Positions 9,215 through 16,860 of a stretch of DNA of 46,455 nt are shown here, piece by piece (positions within the stretch are counted from its first letter, which is position 1; each line of letters starts with the position of its first letter). The position numbers and the translations under genes were made by a program. The DNA is from Bacteroidales bacterium (lineage in GTDB: Bacteria > Bacteroidota > Bacteroidia > Bacteroidales > UBA932). The stretch lies in NCBI GenBank assembly GCA_017429765.1, contig JAFROJ010000007.1:1-46455 (forward strand), read 5' to 3'. The notes beneath the pieces are model-generated. The model ran no database searches and was not told where the DNA came from. It was given only the letters and a program-made list of their open reading frames with translations.

Positions 9215-10444
9215 TCAGTCAAGTGATTGGTAATAAATGGTTGAGCCGCTATCCCCGCCGGGGTGGAGGATGGAGGCGAGATCCTTCAGCGCCAGGTCAG
9301 GCCTGGCGACGCCGCTCTGCCAGATGTCGTTTCCTCCCTTGGGGTTCAGCCTCTTGTTGTCGTTCCAGACCAGACCGTCCTCGCCGTAGCCTCTGGCGGC
9401 GGCGTTGGAACGGATATTCCTGAGCATCTCCTCGAATATCGGATTAATCCCCGTCAGTTGGCTCATCGTCGAGCACCAGCCGACATTCAGCCAGCAGTCG
9501 GCGTCTTTCGAGAGGGTGTAGGCCTTCTCGACGGAGATCACCGAGGATGTGGCCCGTCCTTCCATCGCCCCGAGGACCTCACCTCCGGCGTCTTTGATCA
9601 TCGAGGTCAGGTAGCTCTCTTTCGAAGGGATGAACCATTGGTCGTTGTAAGGAATATTCAGAAGGACTTTCCTGGGTTGGCTGTAAGAGCCGGCGACGGA
9701 TCCGGCGATCGCGCGGTAAGAGCATTTCACGGCTTCGAGGACGCTGTCCGCCGCTGCCATCTCTCCTGTCAGGGCGCCGAAGAGACGGACGTAGGAGGCT
9801 CTTGCCAGAGGATGTCCCTCAAGGTGTTCGTTGACGGTAAGTGTCTTAATGCCAAGTTGTTCCAATTTTGAGACGAAGGGCGATTTCGCCGCGGAGACTG
9901 AATATGTCAGGACCAGGTCCGGCCTGACAGAGACAATTTTCTCATAATCCGGAGCGGCGTCGTAACCGACATCGACTACACCGTTCGGGAATACCGGTCC
10001 CATCGAGTCCGGCTCCGGGGGCTCGACCGCCTCGCTACGCTCGGCCCCACCGCTCGCCTCACTCCGTTCGGCTCCGGTCCCCCCTCTTAACGTGCCGAGG
10101 GTGGCAGTGGTCTCGCCGCCCGGACCGGACTCGACGGGGTAAACATAATCCAGGCCGGAGACGCCTACGACCGCGTCAAGACGGCCGATGGCGTCAAGGA
10201 AACCGATGTGCGAGGTGCTCATGACGACAAGACGTTCCATCGGCGCCTCGACAACCAGAGTGTCGCCGGAACCGTCGAAAGGGGAGACCGAGATCACGGT
10301 CCATCCTCCTTCCGCCCTTTCAAGGATTTGAATATAAGAAGGCTCATCGCCTCCCGTCCCGTCGCCGATCACCCTCCCGCCGCATGAGGAAAGGATTGTC
10401 CCCATCGCCGCGAAGAAAGTGATTATCAAGCGGAAATCCCTCAT
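9215..10444 (-). CDS. Cobalamin/iron-siderophore-type binding protein (Peripla_BP_2), lipoprotein
   Basis: This 409-residue protein has a lipoprotein signal with lipobox LSSC (Cys21). Helical-backbone binding-protein features follow: MERLVVMSTSHIGFLDAIG near the N-terminal lobe, then YEKIVSVRPDLVLTYS and LGIKTLTVNEH. Such proteins hand cobalamin or ferric chelates to BtuCD/FhuBC-type ABC importers. No permease or ATPase partner lies in this window, so the substrate is open. An unusual insert near residues 125-145 contains a duplicated GAERSEA motif made by a 27-bp tandem repeat. The start abuts the exonuclease stop with no gap. Confidence 0.85.
   Translation of the reverse strand: MRDFRLIITFFAAMGTILSSCGGRVIGDGTGGDEPSYIQILERAEGGWTVISVSPFDGSGDTLVVEAPMERLVVMSTSHIGFLDAIGRLDAVVGVSGLDYVYPVESGPGGETTATLGTLRGGTGAERSEASGGAERSEAVEPPEPDSMGPVFPNGVVDVGYDAAPDYEKIVSVRPDLVLTYSVSAAKSPFVSKLEQLGIKTLTVNEHLEGHPLARASYVRLFGALTGEMAAADSVLEAVKCSYRAIAGSVAGSYSQPRKVLLNIPYNDQWFIPSKESYLTSMIKDAGGEVLGAMEGRATSSVISVEKAYTLSKDADCWLNVGWCSTMSQLTGINPIFEEMLRNIRSNAAARGYGEDGLVWNDNKRLNPKGGNDIWQSGVARPDLALKDLASILHPGGDSGSTIYYQSLD
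10028..10072. repeat. 27-bp-period in-frame tandem repeat inside the binding-protein gene
   Basis: Two 18-bp copies begin at 10028 and 10055 (CGCCTCGCTACGCTCGGC and CGCCTCACTCCGTTCGGC), 27 bp apart and matching at 15 of 18 positions. On the coding (minus) strand they give two copies of GAERSEA in a Gly/Glu-rich loop. The period is a multiple of three, so the frame is kept. Confidence 0.75.
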
Positions 10445-11431
10445 TCAGAAAAGCTTGCCTCCTTGGAACCTGTCTTTCAACTTAGCCACCGCGTCGCTCA
10501 GGTCCTCTCCCTCAAGAGGCTTGCTCAACGCCTCTTTCCGCTCCCTGTCGAACCTCTCTTTCAGGATCGCGAACTGGCGTTTGGTGTCCATCGTGAACTC
10601 CCCGTTCTCAATCCAGGCGAAGTAGGCCGGCTCGGTCTCATAGACGGATCTGGCCGAGCGGCCCTTGTGCTTGCCGAAATTGATCGTGGGCTCGTCGTCC
10701 TTCCCGAGGATCAGGCGGCCGGCGTAGTCGATTGTTCTCGGACGCCCAGCGACCCCGGACAGGAACTCCACATCGTTTTTGAGGACCATCTCGTGGTATT
10801 TGTCGGCTTTCTGGTACATCTCCAGCTGGCCTTTCAGCACCTCGTAGGTGGCCATGGTGTCCGCCAGGGCGGTGTGGGCGTTCTCGAAATCCTCGCCTCC
10901 GCAATAGAAGCGGTAGGCTGCCCTCAGGTTGCGCGGCTCCATGTAGTGGTAGATAGTCTGGACGTCCACCATGCGCTTCGAGTGGAGATCGACATCTATC
11001 TTGGCCAGCGTCTCCTTGGCCCTCGCGCGGTTGGTCTCGGGGACACGCGGGTCATTGATCCTCTTGAGGCAGTAGGCCCTGACCCTCTCGATCTCCTCGG
11101 CGAGGATGGGGAGGTCGAACTTGGCGGAGTTGAAGCCGGCAAGGTCGCTGTCGGAGAGCCACTCCACGACCTCGGGGGCTATCTCGATGAATTTCCTCTC
11201 GCCGACAAGGTCCTCATCTTTGATCACGTTGACCTCGGAGGCCTTAGGATCCATCTTTTTCTGTGAGCCGGAGGTGTAGTCCCAAGGACAGACTCTCCAT
11301 GTCTTGGTCTTGTGGGTCCCGTCCGGGAAGACCTTGACGAAACTCAGCTCGACGACACAGTCTGTCGCGATGTTAAGCCCCGTACTCTCTATGTCAAAGA
11401 AAAGCAGGGGCTTTTGAAGTGAAAGTTCCAC
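10445..11431 (-). CDS. DnaQ-fold 3'-5' exonuclease with ExoX-like C-terminal domain
   Basis: The 328-residue protein carries the DEDD exonuclease motifs: FDIESTG (Asp13, Glu15), AGFNSAKFDLPIL for Exo II near residue 95, and HTALADTMAT for Exo III near 187. A C-terminal module with NFGKHKGRSARSVYETEPAYFAWI resembles the domain at the end of exonuclease X-like proteins. The last residues, QGGKLF, fit the loose clamp-binding pattern QxxxLF; E. coli epsilon uses QTSMAF. It starts with GTG at 11429-11431, 15 bp after dnaN, so the exonuclease and clamp are probably co-expressed. It may act in proofreading-like repair or nucleic-acid trimming. Confidence 0.87.
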   Translation of the reverse strand: MELSLQKPLLFFDIESTGLNIATDCVVELSFVKVFPDGTHKTKTWRVCPWDYTSGSQKKMDPKASEVNVIKDEDLVGERKFIEIAPEVVEWLSDSDLAGFNSAKFDLPILAEEIERVRAYCLKRINDPRVPETNRARAKETLAKIDVDLHSKRMVDVQTIYHYMEPRNLRAAYRFYCGGEDFENAHTALADTMATYEVLKGQLEMYQKADKYHEMVLKNDVEFLSGVAGRPRTIDYAGRLILGKDDEPTINFGKHKGRSARSVYETEPAYFAWIENGEFTMDTKRQFAILKERFDRERKEALSKPLEGEDLSDAVAKLKDRFQGGKLF

Positions 11432-11446
11432 GGTGAGGATAGTTTA

Positions 11447-12568
11447 TCACTGAACCATGATAGGCATCAGGATGCCGCATATCTTCTCGCTTGAGGCGTC
11501 CTCCTCCGAGGGGACGATCAAGGCTGCCCTGCGGGCGTCGGCGAACTTCATCACGACGGTCTCGCAGCTCATGTTCGAGAATATCTCCCCGAGGAAGGTG
11601 GACTTGAACCCGATGGTCAGGTCGTCCCCGTTGTAGTCGCAAGGGACTTTCTCGTAGGCGGCGATGGCGAAGCCGAGGTCTTGGGCCGAGATCTCCATCT
11701 GGCCGGGCTTGAGGTCAAGCTTGATGTGGTTCGAGGCTTTGTTGGCGCAGACGGCCACACGGCGGACCGTGTTGAGGAAGAGGCTCCTGTCGATCTTGAG
11801 GATCGAGGCGTTGTTCTTGGGGATGACGTCGCGGTACTTGGGGTACTTGCCGACAATCAGGCGGCAGACCATGGTGGTGCGGCCGAAGGAGAAGACAACG
11901 GTGCTGGAGTCAAAAGCGATCTCCACATCCCCGTCCTCCTTGTCCACAATGGCTTTCAGCACGTTAGCGGGCTTCTTGTGGAGGATGAACGAGCACTTCG
12001 CGGGAACCTTGACATCCTTGGTCGTGTAGCAGATAAGCTTGTGTGAGTCGGAAGCCACGAGAGTGGTGGACTCTGTGTCGAAATCAAAGAATATACCGTT
12101 CATCGCGGGTCTGATCTCGTCGTCGGCAGTGGCGTAGACAGTGCTGCCGATACCCTCGATCAGGCCAGGGGCGGGGAACAGGACTTTCTCGGCGTCCTCG
12201 GAGGCTCCCTTGATCTCGGGATAGTCCTCGGCGGGGAAGAACGGGAGCACTGAGTTGCCGCTCGTCCACGCGCACTCGATAGAGCTGTCACTGGAAGTCC
12301 TCACGGACACCGGCTGGTCGGGAAGCTCCTTCAACAGGTCGATGATGTGCCTCGCCGGAACGGCTATCCTGCCTTCCTCCTCGGTGGAATCCACCTCGAT
12401 CTCGGTCCTGAGCGTCAGCTCTGAGTCGGAGGCCGTGACCTCGAGGATGTTCCCCTTGAGGTCGAACAGGAAATTCTCAAGGATGGGAAGGGCGGACTTG
12501 GCCGGTACGGCCTTGGAGATGTTCATCAGCCCTTTGAGCAATTCTGTGCTGGAAACGTTGAATTTCAT
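11447..12568 (-). CDS. dnaN: DNA polymerase III beta subunit (sliding clamp)
   Basis: The 373-residue protein has the length and three-domain order of the bacterial beta clamp. It starts MKFNVSSTELLKGLMNISKAVPAKSALPILENFLFD, and the C-terminus ends with the family-typical ILMPIMVQ, where the Met-Pro-hydrophobic tail forms part of the partner-binding pocket. The clamp encircles DNA and tethers polymerase, exonucleases and repair proteins. It is the first gene of a minus-strand string that continues into exonuclease, binding-protein, PatB and M64 genes. A good -7 box lies about 40 bp upstream. No dnaA is next to it, unlike the classical dnaA-dnaN arrangement. Confidence 0.97.
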   Translation of the reverse strand: MKFNVSSTELLKGLMNISKAVPAKSALPILENFLFDLKGNILEVTASDSELTLRTEIEVDSTEEEGRIAVPARHIIDLLKELPDQPVSVRTSSDSSIECAWTSGNSVLPFFPAEDYPEIKGASEDAEKVLFPAPGLIEGIGSTVYATADDEIRPAMNGIFFDFDTESTTLVASDSHKLICYTTKDVKVPAKCSFILHKKPANVLKAIVDKEDGDVEIAFDSSTVVFSFGRTTMVCRLIVGKYPKYRDVIPKNNASILKIDRSLFLNTVRRVAVCANKASNHIKLDLKPGQMEISAQDLGFAIAAYEKVPCDYNGDDLTIGFKSTFLGEIFSNMSCETVVMKFADARRAALIVPSEEDASSEKICGILMPIMVQ

Positions 12569-12608
12569 ATCGAGTCGTTTTTATCAATTCTTGTGTTTTT
12601 GACAAATA

Positions 12609-12616
12609 CAAATATA
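12609..12616 (-). promoter_or_regulatory. Bacteroidota -7 box upstream of dnaN
   Basis: On the minus strand this reads TATATTTG, an exact TAnnTTTG match, 40 bp before the dnaN ATG. It lies in the 130-bp divergent region between dnaN and the HtrA gene. No clear -7 box was found for the HtrA gene in the opposite direction. Confidence 0.55.
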
Positions 12617-12707
12617 AGAATATTCCTCGAATAATACCGCGCTCTGTGGCATCTTATTTGAAAAATACCCCATCCGGAAAAATATTAACAGAAACAATAT
12701 GTCACCA

Positions 12708-14192
12708 ATGAAAAAAGGTTTTATCACTGTGGCGCTGTCCGTGCTGCTCAGCGTCCTCGCGGCCTACGGTGTGCTGAAAGCGGCCACTGTCAACCAAGGC
12801 AAAGACAATGTGTCAAATCCCGTTAACAACACTGTCACGAAGACTGTCAATCTGGCGCAGACAGACTATCCCGACCTCACCTACGCGGCTGAGGCGGCCG
12901 TGGAGGCCGTCGTCTATGTCGAGGTGACCGCCACCCAGCAGTACCAGATAGACGACAATCCCTTCTACCGTTTCTTCTTCGGGGACGAGATGCCCCAGTC
13001 AAGGCAGGTGCAGGGGAGCGGCTCCGGCGTGATTATCCGTCCGGACGGCTACATCGTGACGAACAACCACGTCGTCGCGAACGCGACAAAGATCCAGGTC
13101 ACCCTGAATAACAACAAGACCTACGAGGCCACCGTCATCGGCGCCGATCCCGCCACCGACGTGGCCCTGATCAAGATAGACGCCCAGGGTCTCTCAACCC
13201 TGCCTTTCGGGGACTCTGACAAGCTCAGGCTCGGGGAGTGGGTGCTCGCGGTCGGAAGCCCTCTGGGCTATCAGCTCCGTTCCACTATCACCGCCGGAAT
13301 CGTCAGCGCGAAGGGCCGTCAGATGGCTCATGACCCCAGGGAGAGAACCACCCTTCAGATCGAGTCCTTCATCCAGACCGACGCCGCCGTCAATCCCGGT
13401 AACTCTGGCGGGGCACTTGTCAACAAGACCGGCGAGCTTGTCGGGATCAACACGGCCATAGTCTCCCAGACCGGCTCCTATTCAGGTTACTCTTTCGCCG
13501 TCCCAGCCAACATCGTGAAGAAGGTTGTCGGCGACCTCATCGATTTCGGCTCAGTCAAGCGGGCGGTGCTCGGAATCAGGATGGCTGACCTGACAGACGC
13601 CCTGGCCAAGCAGCTCAAGTACGACTCCGTCGACGACATGACGAAAAAATTGAAACTTTCTTCGCTTTCGGGCGTATATATTGATGAGGTTGTCAAAGGC
13701 GGTTCGGCCGACAAAGCCGGAGTCAAGGAGGGGGATGTTCTCATCGCCATCGACGGCGAGACCCTTCAGAACGGTTCGGCTGTCCAGGTGAAGGTCAACT
13801 CCTATCATCCTGGCGACAAGGCCAAGCTGACAGTCATCCGTGACGGGAAGGAGAAGACCATCGAGGTGACTTTCCAAGGCAGCAGCTCCGAGAACGGGAC
13901 CGAGGTCGCTGAAGGTGAGATCGCTTTCTACGGCACCACCCTCAAGGCGGCTCCCAAGGAGACACTCGAGAAGCTCGGGCTTGAGAGAGGTGTCCTCGTG
14001 TCGTCGGTCAGCACCGGCAAGATGCTCGAGGCGGGCGCTTCTGAGGGACTTGTCATCACCTATGTCAACGACCAGCCTGTCAGCAAACCTCAAGATGTCG
14101 TGGACATCGCCAAGGCCGCCAAGAGGTCTGTCTACATCGAGGGCGTGACCGCCAACGGCAGAAAGGCTTTCTTCGGCTTCGGCAAAGAGTAG
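12708..14192 (+). CDS. HtrA/DegP/DegQ-family periplasmic serine protease (Do-like)
   Basis: The protein (494 aa from this start) opens with a signal or anchor sequence (MKKGFITVALSVLLSVLAAYG), then a trypsin-like domain and two PDZ domains. The catalytic triad is intact: His120 in TNNHVV, Asp151 in TDVALI, Ser233 in GNSGGA. PDZ1 (about 285-385) includes DKAGVKEGDVLIAIDG; a shorter PDZ2 lies near 405-490. The family degrades or refolds damaged envelope proteins. An ATG 9 bp upstream (12699) is an equal alternative start. It lies 18 bp before rpoD, so the protease and the primary sigma factor may share transcripts. Confidence 0.94.
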   Translation: MKKGFITVALSVLLSVLAAYGVLKAATVNQGKDNVSNPVNNTVTKTVNLAQTDYPDLTYAAEAAVEAVVYVEVTATQQYQIDDNPFYRFFFGDEMPQSRQVQGSGSGVIIRPDGYIVTNNHVVANATKIQVTLNNNKTYEATVIGADPATDVALIKIDAQGLSTLPFGDSDKLRLGEWVLAVGSPLGYQLRSTITAGIVSAKGRQMAHDPRERTTLQIESFIQTDAAVNPGNSGGALVNKTGELVGINTAIVSQTGSYSGYSFAVPANIVKKVVGDLIDFGSVKRAVLGIRMADLTDALAKQLKYDSVDDMTKKLKLSSLSGVYIDEVVKGGSADKAGVKEGDVLIAIDGETLQNGSAVQVKVNSYHPGDKAKLTVIRDGKEKTIEVTFQGSSSENGTEVAEGEIAFYGTTLKAAPKETLEKLGLERGVLVSSVSTGKMLEAGASEGLVITYVNDQPVSKPQDVVDIAKAAKRSVYIEGVTANGRKAFFGFGKE

Positions 14193-14210
14193 TCAGGTTT
14201 ATTAAGACAT

Positions 14211-15071
14211 ATGAGGCAACTAAAGATCACAAAATCCATCACCAACCGCGAGAGCGCGTCCCTGGACAAGTACCTCCAGGAGATCGGCCGCGAGGAATTG
14301 GTGTCCCCCGAGGAGGAGGTCGAGCTCTCCCAGCGTATCCGCAAGGGCGACCAGGCGGCGCTAGAGAAACTGACCAGGGCTAACCTTAGGTTCGTCGTCT
14401 CGGTGGCCAAGCAGTACCAGAACCAGGGGCTCAGCCTCCCCGACCTCATCAACGAGGGCAATCTGGGCCTGATCAAGGCGGCTGAGAAGTTCGACGAGAC
14501 CCGCGGTTTCAAGTTCATCTCCTACGCCGTGTGGTGGATCCGTCAGTCCATTCTCCAGGCTCTGGCCGAGCAGTCCAGGATTGTCCGTCTTCCCCTCAAC
14601 CAGGTGGGCTCGTTGAATAAGATCAACAAGGCTCTCTCCCAGTTCGAGCAGAAGAACGAGAGGGCTCCCTCCAACGAGGAGCTGGCCGAGATGATCGACA
14701 TCCCGCAGGACAAGATATCCGACACCCTGAGAGTCTCCGGAAGGCATGTCTCCGTCGACGCGCCCTTCGTGGAGGGAGAGGACAACAGCCTTCTAGATGT
14801 CATCCCGAACGACGACTCCCCGATGGCCGACAAGGGTCTTGTCAACGAGTCGCTCAGCACCGAGATCGAGAGGTCCCTCCAGATCCTCACCGCCAGGGAG
14901 CGCGAGATCATAAAGAGCTTCTTCGGGATAGGATGCCAGGAGATGACCCTTGAGGAGATCGGCGAGAGGTTGGATCTCACCAGGGAACGTGTCCGCCAGA
15001 TCAAGGAGAAGGCTATCCGGAAGCTGAAGAAACCTTCGGCGAGCAAACTCCTTAAAACTTATTTGGGATAG
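14211..15071 (+). CDS. rpoD: Primary RNA polymerase sigma factor (Bacteroidota RpoD)
   Basis: The 286-residue sigma-70 protein lacks the long region 1.1 of proteobacterial RpoD, as is usual in Bacteroidota. It starts [21 protein letters not shown]. Region 1.2 ([16 protein letters not shown]) is followed by region 2 ([36 protein letters not shown]), region 3 ([14 protein letters not shown]) and region 4 with the helix-turn-helix [24 protein letters not shown]. Primary sigmas of this phylum recognise TTTG/TAnnTTTG promoters, which fits the boxes seen in this window. It is 1 bp upstream of argS. Confidence 0.97.
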   Translation: MRQLKITKSITNRESASLDKYLQEIGREELVSPEEEVELSQRIRKGDQAALEKLTRANLRFVVSVAKQYQNQGLSLPDLINEGNLGLIKAAEKFDETRGFKFISYAVWWIRQSILQALAEQSRIVRLPLNQVGSLNKINKALSQFEQKNERAPSNEELAEMIDIPQDKISDTLRVSGRHVSVDAPFVEGEDNSLLDVIPNDDSPMADKGLVNESLSTEIERSLQILTAREREIIKSFFGIGCQEMTLEEIGERLDLTRERVRQIKEKAIRKLKKPSASKLLKTYLG

Positions 15072-15072
15072 A

Positions 15073-16860
15073 ATGACTCCAGACCAGTTTATCGCCTCCA
15101 AGGCTTCAGAAGCCATAAAGGCGCTGTACAACGTGGAGATGGATCCGTCCGCCCTTCAAGTCGGCGTGACGAGGAAAGAGTTCGAAGGCGACTACACCCT
15201 AGTCGTCTTCCCTCTTTTAAGAGTCTCCAGGACCACTCCCGAGAACACTGGGAAAGCTATAGGGGATTGGTTGGTGGCAAATGTGCCGGAGATCTCAGGT
15301 TTCAATTGTGTGAAAGGATTCCTGAATATCCTCTTCTCCAACCTGTATTGGAACGAGATGTTCGCCGAGATAGTCTCGACTCCTGATTTCGGCTATCTTC
15401 CCTCGACCGGGAAGAACGTCATGGTCGAGTTCAGCTCTCCCAACACCAACAAGCCCCTGCATCTGGGACACATCAGGAACAACCTTCTCGGGGACTCTGT
15501 CTCCAGGCTCCTGAAAGCCAGCGGGAACAACGTCATCAAGACGACCATAGTCAACGACCGCGGCATCCACATCTGCAAGTCCATGCTGGCCTGGCAGAAG
15601 GTTGGTGAGGGCGCCACTCCGGAGTCGACCGGCAAGAAGGGTGACCATCTTGTCGGGGACATGTACGTGGCTTTCAATGACATACTCAAAAAGGAAGTGT
15701 CCGGTCTTGTCGCCTCCGGGATGGACGAGGAGGTCGCCAAGAAAGAGGCTCCCTGCCTCAAGGAGGCCCATGAGATGCTCCGGAAATGGGAGGCCGGCGA
15801 CAAGGAGACCAGGGATCTTTGGGCGAGGATGAACAAGTGGGTCCTCGACGGGTTCGACGAGACCTACGAGGCGCTCGGGATCTCCTTCGACAAGGTCTAT
15901 TTCGAGAGCCAGACCTATCTTCTCGGAAAGGAGCTGGTCCAGAAGGGACTGGACATGGGCGTTTTCGTCCGCGAGGGCGACGGCTCGGTGTGGTGCGACC
16001 TCACCGCTGACGGTCTTGACCGCAAGCTGCTTCTCCGCTCGGACGGCACCTCTGTCTACATCACCCAGGACCTTGGCACGGCGGAGCGCCGCTTCGCCGA
16101 GTACAGCCTGGACTCCCACGTCTATGTCGTTGGAGACGAGCAGAACTATCATTTCCAGGTCTTGAAGCTTATACTCAAGAAGTTGGGCTTTGAGTGGGCT
16201 GATGATATATTCCACCTCTCCTACGGCATGGTGGAGCTTCCCGAGGGCAAGATGAAGTCAAGGGAAGGCACCGTCGTCGACGCCGACGACCTCATCGAGA
16301 AGATGTACCAGGAGGCCAAAGCCACCTCCGAGGAGTCGGGAAAGCTCGCCGACATGACGGAGGAGGAGAAGGAGAGACTCTATCACATGATAGGGCTTGG
16401 CGCCTTGAAATATTTCATAATCAAAGTGGACCCCAAGAAGACCATGCTCTTCAACCCCAAGGAGTCCATCGATTTCAACGGCAACACCGGCCCCTTCATC
16501 CAATATACCCATGCCAGGATCCGCTCTATTCTCCGTAAGGCGGCCGAGAGGGGAGTGGACTACTCCTCCACCTCCGCCCCTTCCGTGGAGTTGAGCGCCA
16601 AGGAGATCCGTCTCATCAAGTTGCTCAATCTCTTCCCGACCAAGGTGGCCGAGGGAGCGGCCGCTTATTCCCCCGCGGTCATCGCGAATTACGCCTACGA
16701 TCTCGCCAAGGAGTTCAACCAGTACTATCACGAGACCCCCATCCTCAGGGAGGAGGACTCCTCGATGCTCAAGGCACGCCTGACGCTGATCGACACCCTT
16801 TCCGCCGCTCTCCGCCGGGCGATGGGGATCCTTGGAATAGAGCTTCCCGAGAGAATGTGA
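15073..16860 (+). CDS. argS: Arginyl-tRNA synthetase
   Basis: The 595-residue class I synthetase has the HIGH-type motif HLGH in NKPLHLGHIRNN (about residue 130), the arginine-binding stretch VEFSSPNTNKP, and the KMSKS-type motif in KMKSREGTVVD (about 393). The C-terminal DALR-type anticodon domain follows, with YAYDLAKEFNQYYHETPIL. It charges tRNA-Arg in the cytoplasm. It starts 1 bp after rpoD and its stop overlaps the next start (TGATG, 16858-16862), indicating a tightly coupled rpoD-argS-ygiQ unit. Confidence 0.97.
   Translation: MTPDQFIASKASEAIKALYNVEMDPSALQVGVTRKEFEGDYTLVVFPLLRVSRTTPENTGKAIGDWLVANVPEISGFNCVKGFLNILFSNLYWNEMFAEIVSTPDFGYLPSTGKNVMVEFSSPNTNKPLHLGHIRNNLLGDSVSRLLKASGNNVIKTTIVNDRGIHICKSMLAWQKVGEGATPESTGKKGDHLVGDMYVAFNDILKKEVSGLVASGMDEEVAKKEAPCLKEAHEMLRKWEAGDKETRDLWARMNKWVLDGFDETYEALGISFDKVYFESQTYLLGKELVQKGLDMGVFVREGDGSVWCDLTADGLDRKLLLRSDGTSVYITQDLGTAERRFAEYSLDSHVYVVGDEQNYHFQVLKLILKKLGFEWADDIFHLSYGMVELPEGKMKSREGTVVDADDLIEKMYQEAKATSEESGKLADMTEEEKERLYHMIGLGALKYFIIKVDPKKTMLFNPKESIDFNGNTGPFIQYTHARIRSILRKAAERGVDYSSTSAPSVELSAKEIRLIKLLNLFPTKVAEGAAAYSPAVIANYAYDLAKEFNQYYHETPILREEDSSMLKARLTLIDTLSAALRRAMGILGIELPERM

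Noticed and set aside
12617-12698. Possible promoter of the HtrA gene (CTTATTTGA around 12651-12660)
   Set aside because: TA and TTTG are directly adjacent without the two spacer bases of TAnnTTTG, and no -33 element fits, so it is not listed.
15295-16215. 306-codon antisense frame inside argS
   Set aside because: argS is certain by its HIGH and KMSKS motifs, and the opposite frame has no support.
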